DNA from: Pampus argenteus
Taxonomy: Eukaryota > Chordata > Actinopteri > Scombriformes > Stromateidae
DNA: 64,000 nucleotides
NCBI GenBank assembly: GCA_036937835.1
Contig: CM072876.1
Location: 12,775,501 to 12,839,500, forward strand
Direction of reading: 5' to 3'
Numbering within the stretch: the stretch's first letter is position 1; each line of letters begins with the position of its first letter. Both the position numbers and the translations under genes were made by a program. This document shows positions 39,682-52,242 of the stretch, in pieces. The notes under the pieces are model-generated. The model was not told the DNA's origin and did not search any database. It saw nothing but the letters and a program-made list of their open reading frames with translations.

Positions 39682-42600
39682 CTATGTGTCGGTGAGTGTG
39701 TGCCAGTGGCAGACCTGTTGTCCCTCCGCCTCTTTCATCTCCGTCCAGTGGGTCTGCTGTTCCTCGCTGGTGCTGTTGAGGCCCAGGGAGACCCAGCCCA
39801 GCTTCTCTCTGGGCCTCATGCTGCTCCGGCGGCAGAACACCGACACCACCAGTGACACCTCAGACAGCTGGAACAGCGCCACCTGGAACACGAACGTCTC
39901 CTTGTAGGTGGGGTTAGGCTGGCCACGGCACACGGCCGTCTTACACTTAGACATCTCCTTCCCCTTTGAGTCCAGCATGGTCAGCTTCACGTAGGTGTCT
40001 GGAGGAGGGGTGGGGGGGCGGAGAGATAGCGGTCAGAGACTGCCATCAAGTGGAGGGATAAGAGTATTGCAACCAACATTACGTACTGTGTAGCTGAGGT
40101 TTTAAATAGGTGCAACCGAGGCCCATAACCTCAGTCATTTTTCCTTTTTGTGCACTAATCAAAGAACAATTGTAAACTGAAGAGAGAAACCAGAACTCTG
40201 TCTCTCTCTACTTGAGTTATATCTCTGTTTCCCACAAACGAATCCTTTAAACAGTTCCACAAACTGGTCAAATAAAATAAAAGACTTCTTGCATGGCTAG
40301 ATACCACAAGTAAGTGTGTGTGTGAACTCGCCTATGTGTGGTATTTTGTGCACAAAATGCATAACAAACAAATCCAAAGGTTACATAATTGGCTGCTGTC
40401 TTACCTCTCATAATATAAAGCTGTCCCCCAACGAAGTGTTTTATACAACAAAACAGACCACCTGTGACACACACACCACACACCACAGCACACAAGGTTG
40501 GAAGGAAGAAAGAGAGGAAGCAGTCAGAAACATTGAGAGGTTGGGATACGTACCAGAAGGTCAGCTTTCATGGGAAATCTGACAATCCGCAACTGTTTCA
40601 CCATTATGGAAAATTGGTCCTGTTGCCAGGAAACATTTAACTGTATATGCTGCTGGGAGTGTTTTTTTTTTGCCTGGTGTATCAACAGAGTCACTCAGCA
40701 GCACAAAACCCCCCAAGAATGAAAAGACTTTAACATGGCAGCTTTTTGTACTTACTGACAGGTTTATCAGATGCTGCGGTTTTAAAGTGGCTTCCCTGGA
40801 TGACCTCAGCAGATAATCGTCCTGTGGCAGAGTTGTATATGAGACCCAGGAGGATCTCTGGCGTGGACGAGTCTTCGGTGGACCGATAGGACACGGCTCC
40901 TGCGCTGCGAGACACGCTTACCATGGAGCCGCAACCCTGGAGAGAGGAAAGAGGAGAGAAAGAACAAGTATGGATGAAAGAAGGTTTTCCAAGTCCAGCA
41001 AATGACATAATTTTTTTTTTTATTGGTCGATACACCATTTTGACCCAAACTAAAATATCTCAACAACTATTGAACAGATTGCCGTTCAATTTTTGACAGG
41101 CATTCGTGTTCCTTAGAGGATCAATACTGATGGCTTTTGTGATCCCCTGACTTTCACTTTACTGCTACTGTGAGGTTGGCTTTTATGGCAACTATTGGAT
41201 GAACAAACTGAAATAACTCAATCGGCAGCCTTTTTAATCATTTATTAATTAATTAAAATATTTCTTGAACAAAATATATTGAGCAAATATTTGTTGGCTC
41301 CAGTTTCGTAAATATGTGAACTGGCTGCATTTTCTTGTCTTCCACTATGGACTGTTGGTTGCACAAAACAAGACATTTGAAATCATCGCCTTGGACTCTG
41401 TCTCTCTGTTTTCTGACGTTTTAGACCAAACAATCAATCTATAAATCGAGAAAATAATTAGTTAGTTACAGCCCGAGATTAATTTGCAATGACATAGAAA
41501 ACTGATAGCAGAAACATGTCTACAGGTGATATGTTTATATGACATCCCATTGCTTCGGACAAAACTGCACACAGTGTGAGATAAAAATTCACAAAGTGTT
41601 CTCACTGTAAGTTCAGAGCCGGGCTCCAGGGTGACAGGTAGAGCGATCTTGCCCTGCAAGTTGAGCTTAGTCAGGTAGAACACCTTCTCTCCTAGGACCT
41701 TCTCTTTTTTCATCCGCCTGATGCTGTACAGGCGGAAGCGAACAGCGTAGTCCCCCAGAGCGTCCTGTTCCACCCTGGAAAACTTGAATGTTTCCGTGAA
41801 GACAGGACATGGACCCCTCTGGACGCCCGTCTTGGCCCGTTGCTTTTTGGTGGGAAGCAGGACCAGGTGGACCTGCCATGAGATGTTCCCTGTCTGTTTG
41901 AGAGCAGGGATGTCTGTCGCTGCGGTGACCGTGACGGCCAACCACTGTTCGCCAGAGTCGTACTCGAAGGCAACGTCCAACGTGCCGTATTTGGCAAGTG
42001 GCTCAGGCTCATAGGCTGTAGGCAGGTGAGGACCAGAACCATCCTGAGTGAAAAAACGAGAGAATAAGAACAGAAAAATATCATATAGTTATAATATATA
42101 TATATATTCTGTTGGTTTATTATTGAAAAATATATAAACATAATCAGTCTTGGTGTGAGAGTCTACAGGATCAGTGGTGGATTTGTTTGCCTTAAATAAA
42201 TTACTATCACCCAATCGCCTACCTCTGTCTCCTTAAGGTGAGGCGACTGTAACTGACACTGTAACTGAAGTAACATTTTTATAGTTAACTAATTACACTG
42301 CCCACTGTAATAGTAATACAAAGTATTATGTAAAATATGAACTAAAGAGAATAATACTATTTTGCTGATTCTGTTATGTGCTGCTTACAGACAGATCACA
42401 CAGTAACTTCCGTCTCACCTCTGGTCCCAGCACAGCAGTGCTGTCACTGGGTATGTCCTCCTCACAGCCCTTGTTGAGGTAGCTCTCAGTGTCTTGGTCC
42501 ACGCTGGCCTCGCTGGAGCAGCGGGGGCTGTCGCAGCGCTGCGGAGACGACCCCCTCCTGACCCCCCGCTCCGAACGAGAGCGAGAGGACACGCATGCGG

Positions 42601-44929
42601 CCGAGCCTTCGTCCTGGTACGGAGGAGGCTGGAGCTCATTGAGGGGGGAATCCTTCTTTATCCTCTGGATGCTGATGGCTGCTCTCGTGACAGTGACAGA
42701 GAGGGATGCAAGAAGCAGTAATGTGATATGGAGGGAGTGTTACTGGAGACATACTGTGCTTTGCAGAGATACTCAATTGGTATGCAACATACAGTCTACC
42801 ATGGAGTCATGCTGACCTCAAACCTACAAATGAGTCCATCTTTTCTAACCTATGGTGTATGATTTTTGCCATTTTACACAATAGACGAGGTAGATTTTTC
42901 AAAGAAGTAGATCAGTTTTAACTCGTTTTTTTCATTTATATTTACATCCAAATGATTGCTTTATTTTCTGCAAGCCGTTTACATATGTGTGGACACACTC
43001 ACCCCGCTCGCTGGAGGCCTCACTGCTGTATCCTCCCTGCTCAGTGGACTGTTTGCGCCTGCTGCTCCACGCTGAGGTTGTCTTCTGCTGGGCCGGAGCC
43101 TCGGGGCCTCTGTCCTCCTCACTGTCTGATAAAACTCCCTCTGGACAGAACACAGACAATCTAGTTCACGCATTTATCTCATCTTACCATAATATGTCAA
43201 GTGAGTGAAGAAGCCACTGAAACCTGCACACAACACTCCAACAAGGTGGATCTAAGGGTCAGAATGCAAAGTTTCTGAGGAGTGAAGAACTTGAAAGACA
43301 CAGAGAAAATATCTGAAGAGTTGCAGCACATCATCTAACCTTGGTTGCCTTTCTTTTTCTTCTTGCTCTTCTTGCCTTTATCCTTCTTTTTCTCCACATC
43401 TGAGGCTTTTTCAGCTTTCTTTGAACCCTCTTTTGCAATCTTCTCCTTCTTCTTGTCTGACTTTTTCTTTTTTCTTTTTGAGGTGGATCTCGACAGCTCA
43501 GCCTCTTCCTCATCATCTCCCTGTCTCTCGAGGCTGCCCTCCTTCTCTTCCTCTTCTTTGTCCTCATCCTTTTGCTTTTTCTGCTTTGATAGTAGTTCAG
43601 TTTCAGCACCAGGTGACTTAGGAGGTTCATCACATTCATTACTACTCTGTTGAGCAAAGGATTGGTCTCCACTGTCACTTGCTTTTCTGTCTTTTGAACT
43701 CATGTTGTCCGGTTTCTCTTCTACTTCTCTGGTCTCCTCCTGTCCCTCTGGGGATTCCTCTTTGTTTTTCTGATACTTGGCTTCTTTCTCCAGTTGCTTC
43801 TCCCTCTTTTCTTTTCTCCTCTGCTCTCTCTTCTCCTGCAGCTCTTTTTCCTGTTTCTTCCTTTGTTCTTCCTCTGCTATCTCAGCCTCTGTCTTTTTCA
43901 CTCGCCAGCATCCGTCTCTCCATTCCCACTCCAGCTGGCTTTGACTACAATCTGCCTCCGTTGTATCACAGGTCTGGTTGTTTTTTGAGCCTGTGTTGCC
44001 CGTTTCTGAGTCTCTAGTCATTTGCCATATGCTTTTATTGCTGGCCTTCCCTTCCTGCGCTGTGGCAGTCTGACCCGACTCCTGGCCGCTGGCGTTCTCC
44101 CCATCTTCCTCCTCTTGAACCTTGTGTATGATAGTGGTGACCCCCTCAGTCAGCTGGTCACTGACAGCGTAAGTGACATCGCTGACAGCGTTGGCCAAGT
44201 CGTCCACGCGGCTACTGACCGAGTCCAAGAGGGAAGAAATGTTGACAGATGGGAGGTTCTGCTGGAAGCTTTTGAAGAAGGCCATCTCTCAGCCGGGGAT
44301 CCTGTTACCACGCCGACCACTAGATTAGCTCATCAGATGCACTGTCACGGACATGTGGTTGTTAGCAGGGTGTGATGCCAGCATCACAGTGAGTGCTGAG
44401 ACCAACACTTACATAAACACAAATACAGGTATAGTAAGGATTATAATACATGTCTCCCTCACAGTGTTTTTGTATTTGTATAATATGTCCAGGTCTAAAT
44501 GCAGGTTTAAAAAGTGACCATGATAATATTGATAATATTAATCTTATTAAAGTCTTGTGAGATTCTATATTTTTATGATCAACTAATCCCAACAATGAAT
44601 TGACCCTACTCACAAGTATTGTTTATTTAGCCGAAGCCTGATACAGTTTATTCCTCCGTGCTGTAGATTTCCATTGTTGTACAAATCTATCAAAAACACA
44701 TCAGCGAGCCACACCGTTGCCCTGGGTGACATGGTCCTTCATAACCTGGAGTCTATTTTGAGTCTAGTTTGTTTGAAGCATAATTTAGGCCTTTAATCTG
44801 TTGTCATTTCATGCACAAAAGATGTGGAATCCTGATACTTTGTCTAGATGTGCATTACAATGATGGTATTATCAAAGCTGTTGTTGGTATGTCTCCAATA
44901 ATCTGATAATCTGTTTAAACCTACAAAAT

Positions 44930-44961
<32 letters not shown>

Positions 44962-47900
44962 CCTGGCTGGCTGTTCTGAAAGTCACTGAGATGTGACAGC
45001 TCATCAGGACCGTCCACTGACAGCTTATTGCTGAGGTAAAGAAAAAACAGAGCCATCAACGTCATGAAGGCTGCAATGGAAGACAGGACACCCAGAAGCT
45101 CAGGAGAGACTGAGGAGAAAAACAGAAATAAAGAAGGAGGAGGAGGAGGAGGAGGAGGAGGCGGAGGAGGAGGAGAAGGGGAAATGGGGTAGGAAAAGTG
45201 TAGAGAAAACAGCAGAAAAAGCTTAATTTCAAAACCAAATCGCTCTATATATGACAAGGCTTTGAGTAAGAAGAATCCCAGATGAATCTGCACTAAAAAT
45301 GTTATTTTCAACAGAATTCTTGAGACTGTAAACAACCCTATTTTGATACCACAAATAATTTCATTTGATGATAGGCATCTTATTTGCCTTGTCGGTGGAG
45401 CATAAGATATTGTGCATAAAAACAGTTGGTGTTTTTGTTTTTTTTTCACTTCAAAGGCATACCAGATACAATCTACAGCTCTGTATGTAGGCCAATCATA
45501 CTGCATGTAACCATGTAGCCCAGTGCTGCAGATGTGCTATTTTTATGAGAGCCTCAAAGGGACTGTATCTAACTGAAATGAAGACTCAGGGAAACGACAC
45601 TGGGTCTGCACTTAATAGGCTATAACACACACACACACACCACAAAAACTGAAGAAAATGGGAAGTGTGAGGACAATGAAGCATGAACAGTATTTCTAAA
45701 GAGCAAAGGCCTCAGTGTACAGGGCCGCTTAGAAAATGAAGCATGCTGTATGAGTGCATTTTTTAGTTTAAATACTGGAGGCACATAAAGCAGTCGTAAT
45801 AGATTTTGATCCTAGAACTACCATAAATGTGCATATCCAGAAGTGAATTATGAAGTATTTTTGAGTGACACTAGTCTTAATAGGCTTTTGTTGCATTCTC
45901 TCTCATATGGAACGGATGGGAAAGATGGGAAAGATTCCCATGTTTACAACCTGTGAGCGTTCACATCATGTCAGCAGAACAGGAAGAATTAGAATTGTTC
46001 CCATAGTAACGAGTCGGAGCAGTTATATAAACTCACCATGCAGTCACAGACCCCCATTTGATCTGAAAAGATTTTAGCTGTTAGATATGATTAGGACCAG
46101 ATTTCCATAGTTGTCAACTATAGTTTGAGGAGATAACTGTAAAGGAACCTATGAACCTATGATCACAATAGTTACTCACATAGAGCTCACTTCTATTGTG
46201 AATAAACTCCCCAACTAAACCCCATCTTTCTGGAGACCTCCTGGAGCTCCCTTAATGACCCCCTTGGGGTGCCGGACCTCTGGTTGAGAACCACCAGTCT
46301 AAACCACTTCAATCTGTTTTCAATTCTATTTGTGCACTTGTGTATCACAGTTTAATTACATTGAAATGTCAAAAAAATTGCAGTTTTGTAGCCATTCTGG
46401 CAGCCGTTTAGTGTCGGCTGCTTGTAACTACAGTTTGACGACATGACATGAACGCACCCTTAAGCACACCAGTCAGGTCTTTTTTAATTACTCTTTACTA
46501 ATTAGACCTCTGCTCTTGTTGAAGCTGTGTGGAGCTATGATGGTAATTATGTAATGTCAGGAATAATGTCCGGGAGATACAACACATGTCCACACAGTCC
46601 TGTGAGGAAGTTTACTCAGTCAAAACAATTAAAATCATCTGTGTGGATTTACTGTACTGAGTCTCTAGAAGAGTACCGATTCAACATTTCACACCTTTAA
46701 CACTGTCAGACATCATCTTTTTTTTCTATGAAAAAATGCTGGCGCTTACACTACCCACAATGCAACTCAACCACCAATAGTTTAGTAGGAGGATGTAGTG
46801 TAGCCTTAAACGGAGATAAGGAGGTCTGGAGGTAACTTTACTTCATTGTACCTCCACTAACTAACTTTTTTCATTTTCAGTCTTGTAGTCTACACTGACT
46901 AAAAGCCTAGAGGCTATAAAATCAAAACAATGAGCTGAAAGATGCTAAAATGCTCTGTAGAGGGAACACAGAGTTTGGTGATTATTCCCGACTATATTCT
47001 CACTATATTCATTTGATCCACTGTTAATACAAATAATTGATTAGTGCAGCTTTAAGGTGCCACATTAGGCCTTTCTGTGATGTGATATTTTATATTACCC
47101 TAACAATAATTCTGTTATAACACTCTTAGAAAATATATATATATATATTTAAATCTCAGTGTGGCTTTTCCAGTTTAATTAAGGTTAAATCAATGAATAA
47201 AATGTCGGTGCATTACAGCCCAAATGTAGTAGCATGTAGTTTGTAGAAGGTGCTTATTCCAGCCGCTGGTTAACAATGCAATATCTCCCTGAGACTATAA
47301 ATGAGAAAAGGAAGAGAGGAAAAATGGAAGCACACTTTCTCTAACCTCCTGACTACAGACTGAACTTATTATGGACAGACTTGTTTCACCATGGCAACAG
47401 GCAAGAGACCACTGCAGCCTGACAAATACAGGCTCCTGCCTGCCGCAGACTGCCAGAATGATGAATGCTAAATTCCCAAGAACGGCAAGAGAAGTAGGAG
47501 AGCGAGATATGTGGAGGCAGAGGCTTACCTTCTCTAAATGAATATCCTCTTTAAAGCCAGCTGTTCTCAAAAAAGCACTACCAGTACTTCTGCTGCTATA
47601 GATAGTAAGTGATCGAAGAAGAGTGCAAAAACAAAGTTGTCCTGCTCTGAATTAATCCGACATGTAATAAATCCCTCACTCTTAGTCCAGTCCAGCACTT
47701 GCCAGGGTTACGTATCGACTCTCACTGCTGACGCTTCTGTTGATTGAGCCAGAATGACCTCTGCATCCAAAAGGCACAACAGCCGTCTGTCGAGATGAAC
47801 AGTTTATGGCCTTGTGCCCCGACTAGTGATGACACTTCATACATGGCCCTGCTCTGTAAATGTCAACAGCAGCTGAATAATTTAGACACCTAAGGTAACC

Positions 47901-50900
47901 TGATCCCTCCGTCAATGTACACTGGAAAGTGGAGTGGTAGAAAGCCAACCTTTGAAACAGCTCACCCTGCTATCTGTTATTTTTTTTATATATAATACCC
48001 AATCATTCACAGGAAAGTCTGATATATCTCTTAACAGAAAAAACGATTAAAGAGGATATTTTCTCCGTCTCTTCCTTCTTACTTTCTCTGCCTATATAAC
48101 TCCCCTCTTTCACCCTATACAACCCTTTTTAAATGTGTACGTGTATAGTGTGCGTTTCTGAACGGAATAAACAGAAAAAATAAAAAAAAAATCGCTGAAT
48201 AAATCTGTTTCTTTACTGTATCCAAACTGAGGGATCCTGTACTTTTTTTTAATAAGGTAATGACTAACAAACATGAAAACACAGCCATTCAACCATACAG
48301 CAAATTAATAATAATAACCCCAGAGGAAACATATACTACAGATGAGGATTCATTTCCAGGGCGAGATTTATTACCTTCACTAACTTATTCATGTGATGAT
48401 TTATTACATTTTTAGGTCTTTAGGCCAGTGCGTACTTAACTCTGCTGTAGTTTATAGGGCACGCTTGTTTAAAAAGTAGGTAGGCGATTTAGAAATGTTG
48501 CTTACACATGGACCTCTTGATACCTGCACAATGAATAAATCATGAACACACAGCTGCCTTCTTTCGCTGAAGTGGACTAAAACTTGATATGGCGTGCATA
48601 ATTTACACACAGATATTGTGTTTTCTTAAGTCTATAAAGAGACAATTTCTATACATCAAACTACAAAATTTGGGGCGTAGTAATATGTGGCGGAGAAGTA
48701 GTCATGCAGCCAAACGGGCTAAAGGCAAACAAACGGACTTAAAAAATGTACTCATATGCAGACAGACAGGTGAAGAGACATGCATGATGTTTGTTAACGC
48801 GACCTTACTTCTTCTGGCACAGATGAGCTCATGAACACCACAGTTCCTCCCTCCTCCTGGGAAGAGACAGACAGACAGATGAAAAGTTGGCAGTCAGGGG
48901 TTAAAATAATAATGCTGTAGAAACATGTGCTCCGGCCCTCCGGTTAGATGAACTGACAGATGTTTATGCCAGCATGCATGACTGACAACTGATTAACTGG
49001 AACAAACAAAAAGACAGAAACAAATGGTTAATGCTGAGAATCAGACTGACACGAACGAACCAGAGTGTGTGTAAAATATCTGTGGATACAAGGGGAGTGG
49101 ATTAAAGGAATACTTTAATTTTGAGTTAACACCGCCTTCGTGTCTATATGTGTCTATATGTGTCTATACCTTTGGACCAAAACCAGGTCAGCCTGTTCCC
49201 CCCCTGTTACCAGTCTAAATGCTAAACTAAGCTACGCTAACCAGCTGCTGGCACCGGTTTAATATTTAACAGACAGGGGCGCAGTTTCACAAAAGAGATC
49301 TGCGAGCACTGATTACACGTTACAGGTTACAAATGATGCCAGTGTCCGCGTTTCATAAACCAACGTTAGTTGCAAATTGCAGGTGCATTTGTACGTCCTA
49401 CAGTCTTCTCCCATGCCAATGCAAGTACGGTGTCTCTTTTGATTAGTTAAACGTATATGAACGCAAGTCGTAAGTTGCAAGTTGCAGCTTGCATGCTACA
49501 GATTTGGTTTAACAGGCCCTTACATAGATAAGATATCAATCTTCATATCTAACTCATTTCTCTATATGTGTCACAACAGTACTAAAGCACATCAGTGTAA
49601 TAAATTATACATATTAAATGCAGTGATCATTACTTCAGTGCATATTTTGTGATCTGTCAGAGTCATCAAGGTTGAGTCTGAGTCAGGTTCCAAGATGGGA
49701 TTGCAGGGATTGCATCATCAGTTAAAGGAACACGTCACCTAATTGTCATCAATAATGTGATCTTTTGTTTAAGTTCATACTCTTCACTTACTGTGTCATA
49801 TTACCACATGTTGATACATCACCTGGGGGTTATTACCATCATTTCCTCTAATCCCTCTGAGGTTTACGTCAATTATGTTTAATGACATTCACACACACAT
49901 TCACACATTATCTCTCTTGTCTTAGCACTTCATTATTAATGACTCAGGTGTCTACAGTGAGAGCATGACAGGAGCAGATCTTGGCTGTGGAGAACATTTG
50001 GGAAATAATGATGGCAAAATCTTTAAACCTGTACCACTTATCTTGAATATTTTACTCCTGTATAAGTAAAATGTGAACAGATTCTCTATGGGCATCTATC
50101 GTATTACTGCCCTCACAGCAAGGATTGGATGCTGAAAGTGGTCTGAGGCAATGACTCAAAGCTAGTAAAGGCTGACTTGTCTTCTGTCAGATGGACAGAC
50201 AGACTCTCTCTGGACCAAATTCACTTAATGGCTTTTGGCCATTCATGCAAAGACAAAAACCTTGCTAAAATTCAGGAATCAGCAATTCACTGATCACTGC
50301 TTTTCTTATGATCGCAGGTAACCTTGAACAACAGTCAAGTCAGTTTTACAGAGATGATTTAATGTCATACAAAAAAGTACCTATATTAGGGCAGTGGATT
50401 TTGGTAAACCACAAATGACTAATATTATGGTAAAATGATAATGACCAGATTCTTCTTCCCAATACCTCTTTTTCTTTTGTGTTTGTTTGTTTTTTTGTGT
50501 GTTTTGTTCCATTCTTCTGTCTTTATTTTATGTGTAAAAAGCCTGCCATATTTATGGAAAACATGTTGACATATCACATTAGGAAAGGTGCAGGTGTTGA
50601 TAATAAAATGAATGAAGGCTGCTTCAGTTTCAGGGTTTTGGTATTCCGTATGCTGGCTCACTGTAATGACTAAATGGGTCATTTGTTAATGTTATTAGTA
50701 CCACCTGTGCATTTCCTACTATTAGAAGTCAGACTGTCTGCTGGGAAAAGGTCAATTGTAAGAAGGAACCATATAACAAAACAGAGGAAATCGTAGTCTG
50801 ACATGTCCTGATGGGATTCTTGTCAGATACTTTCTATCCACAAAACACTTAGAATTAGTCACAAGTTTCATTGAAAATTCTCTTATTGCATTATGACTGG

Positions 50901-52103
50901 TCAAAATACAAATTTAAAGGGGTAGTTCAGTAATTTAGTATTCAACTTTCATAAAATATGTAAAGATGAAGACGCAAAAGAGGCTGAGACATTCAGATAT
51001 TTGATACCTATAGTATTGGTCATAGCAAAAATGCTATAATAATATCCCATTGTGCAACTTGAAATCATCTTTCACATACCTTGATACCTCCCCTGCCTGC
51101 CACCAAATAAAGGTTTCATGTCACATATTTACAGTCTCCATATATAACCCTTCAATCATTGGGACTATATTCTCAGACTTTAGAAAGCTGTCATTAAAAA
51201 AAAAATGTTGGAGTGCCCCTTTAATGATAGATAATCACATTTAGTCACACTAACACCACTGTGGCAAACCAATTACATTACAGCGTTCACATTTAAGATT
51301 GATTGTATGGAGAATCAAATTAGAGAATTACTATCAATAATAATTCAATCTGAAGAACATGAACTTCCAGATATTTCCATTTCCATGTAAGTCTGCACGT
51401 GACACAACACACACCATGACGGGACGGGGCGCGAGGCACGCGCCGACTCTTCCCCAGCATGTCTCTGTCATTGCTCACCTCGGTTAAAACCTTAAAGAGA
51501 CATTCACCCATCGGCTTTTATATTCCTTAAACGCACCACTCGTTGATTCATAGCGACAATATAGACTAACAAGCACGTGAGCAGCCACAGAATGACGTTT
51601 GGCAACAGTGGAGTCGATTAATAACATGACACTATATTCATCCGCCAACTGATGTAGCTCTTTAACTGTCGCAAAACAACGTGGTTGCCATGTGATACGC
51701 GAGTAGAAGCGCGTGATTTTCGGTCAAAGTGAAAAAAAAAAAAAGAATCGCTACAGTAGGCATGGTCACAGGTGTGTCTCAGTCACTTATTTCACTATAT
51801 GTCTTCAAACGTGACTCTGTCTCACCATCAGCGTCTCTGCCCACTTCAGCGACACTTCACGCATCCCGTGAAGGGATCACAACATTCCCGCATCAGTGCG
51901 GCTGTCCGCGCTTCAGCATCAGCACCGGAGCACTGCGGTACTCACGGCGTGGTTTAAAGATGGATAATATTAATAATAACAAAAATACAGATTGTGAATA
52001 TTAAATATGATTGTAAAGCAGCGTTTCCTATTCTGTCCCGTGCAAAGTTTCACACGAGTCACCGCAGGACACCTGAGAGCGAGTACTTACCGTCTATCGC
52101 CAT
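39682..52103 (-). CDS. syt14: Synaptotagmin-14, membrane-anchored form
   Basis: Atypical synaptotagmin with one membrane segment and tandem C2 domains. Coding exons: 52103-52091 (MAID), 45109-44963, 43140-43003, 42678-42419, 42043-41606, 40936-40756, 39998-39682. Phases match at every junction, giving 497 aa. Exon 1 supplies only four codons plus one base. Exon 2 gives VSPELLG and a membrane helix (about residues 9-30) with short extracellular end. A Ser-rich linker follows, with the PPPYQDE and EEDIPSDSTAVL blocks typical of SYT14. C2A lies at about 200-330 and C2B at about 350-495. C2A reads DIPALKQTGNISWQVHL where calcium-binding synaptotagmins carry loop aspartates, so calcium-independent action is expected from family knowledge. 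SYT16 was considered, but the linker and the FTETFKF / YLTKLNLQGK blocks fit SYT14 better. Fish carry two syt14 copies; I cannot say which this is. Confidence 0.93.
41030..41215 (-). repeat. Degenerate interspersed fish repeat in a syt14 intron
   Basis: Contains CTAAAATATCTCAACAACTATTGAACAGATTGCC and, downstream, AGAGGATCAATACTGATGGCTTTTGTGATCCCCTGACTTTC. From memory these blocks recur in many percomorph genomes. No coding capacity. Strand is nominal. Confidence 0.5.
41275..41478 (-). repeat. Copy of dispersed repeat family A in a syt14 intron
   Basis: In reverse complement it shares ATTTTCTCGATT...GTTTGGTCTA and the TTCA/TCTTGTTTTGT blocks with the 58811-59106 copy, in the same order. It directly adjoins the repeat at 41030-41215. 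Confidence 0.65.
43340..44285 (-). CDS. syt14: Alternative first coding exon of syt14 (Lys/Glu-rich N-terminus)
   Basis: An open frame from ATG 44285 runs 315 codons to a donor CAAG/GTTAGA at 43340/43339, leaving phase 1, exactly the phase needed by the next exon at 43140. Joined to the shared exons it encodes 759 aa without the membrane exon. An in-frame TGA two codons before the ATG shows it cannot be an internal exon spliced after the membrane exon in frame. The first 60 residues (MAFFKSFQQNLPSVN, then VDDLANAVSDVTYAVSDQL) look amphipathic and conserved. The remainder is highly charged low-complexity coiled coil (KKQEKELQEKREQ) ending in a KKKD/KSKK-rich tail. A separate promoter inside the gene is implied. 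The role of this N-terminus is unknown to me. Confidence 0.7.
44934..44960. repeat. Poly-T run of 27 abutting a syt14 donor
   Basis: In transcript sense the membrane-exon donor reads CCAG/GT followed immediately by 27 A. The tract occupies the intron positions normally bound by U1/U6. Confidence 0.95.
45134..45177. repeat. (GGA)n tract before the syt14 membrane exon
   Basis: About 14 GGA-like units with one GCG interruption. In transcript sense it is a (TCC)n pyrimidine tract starting about 25 nt upstream of the acceptor at 45110. Confidence 0.95.
46680..47065 (+). repeat. Degenerate interspersed repeat
   Basis: Blocks such as GAGCTGAAAGATGCTAAAATGCTCTGTAGAGGGAACACAGAG and TTGATTAGTGCAGCTTTAAGGTG resemble a short non-coding repeat common in percomorph genomes, recalled and not searched here. 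Boundaries are approximate. Confidence 0.45.
49105..49560 (-). repeat. Nested repeat: older element split by a second one
   Basis: Bases 49105-49265 carry TAAACTAAGCTACGCTAACCAGCTGCTGG, and 49525-49560 carry ATATCAATCTTCATATCTAACTC. In fish these are two adjacent parts of one widespread repeat. They are separated by about 255 bases beginning GGGGCGCAGTTTCACAAA and ending TTTGGTTTAACAGGCCC, whose ends are imperfect inverted repeats of each other. A MITE-like insertion into the older element explains this. The duplication at the target is not clear. Confidence 0.5.
50914..51226. mobile_element. MITE-like element with inverted ends
   Basis: The left end reads TTTAAAGGGGTAGTTCAGTAATTT and the right end, reversed, TTAAAGGGGCACTCCAACATTT, an imperfect terminal inverted repeat of about 20 bases. 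About 310 bp, no open frame of note, flanked by TTAA-like ends. Similar AAAGGGG-CACTCCA ends are frequent in fish. Confidence 0.55.
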
Positions 52104-52128
52104 GATGCTCCGTCCCGGATCCTACCAA

Positions 52129-52134
52129 CTCTCT

Positions 52135-52172
<38 letters not shown>

Positions 52173-52242
52173 GGAGGGGGGTGATGGAGAAGGGAGGCCA
52201 TTCATCTGCCAGTGGACGGTGTGTTTGTGTAGGCTTAATAGG

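Larger units (their letters stand above)
45110..52090 (-). other. First intron of the membrane-form syt14
   Basis: About 7 kb with no recognisable coding block. It holds the (GGA)n tract at its 3' end, a degenerate repeat at 46680-47065, a nested repeat complex at 49105-49560, and a small element with inverted ends at 50914-51226. The rest is unremarkable AT-rich DNA. Confidence 0.6.

Noticed and set aside
42374..43208. Plus-strand frames over the syt14 linker exons
   Set aside because: No family resemblance and no splice support, while the minus strand has conserved SYT14 blocks with matching phases.
43345..43988. Long plus-strand open frames rich in F, L and S opposite the syt14 charged exon
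   Set aside because: They are antisense shadows of the Lys/Glu-rich frame; GAA/AAG codons read as TTC/CTT on the other strand.
44844..45506. A 220-codon minus-strand frame containing poly-Pro and poly-Lys
   Set aside because: It simply reads through the (GGA)n tract, the syt14 membrane exon and the poly-A donor tract; only 45109-44963 is exon.
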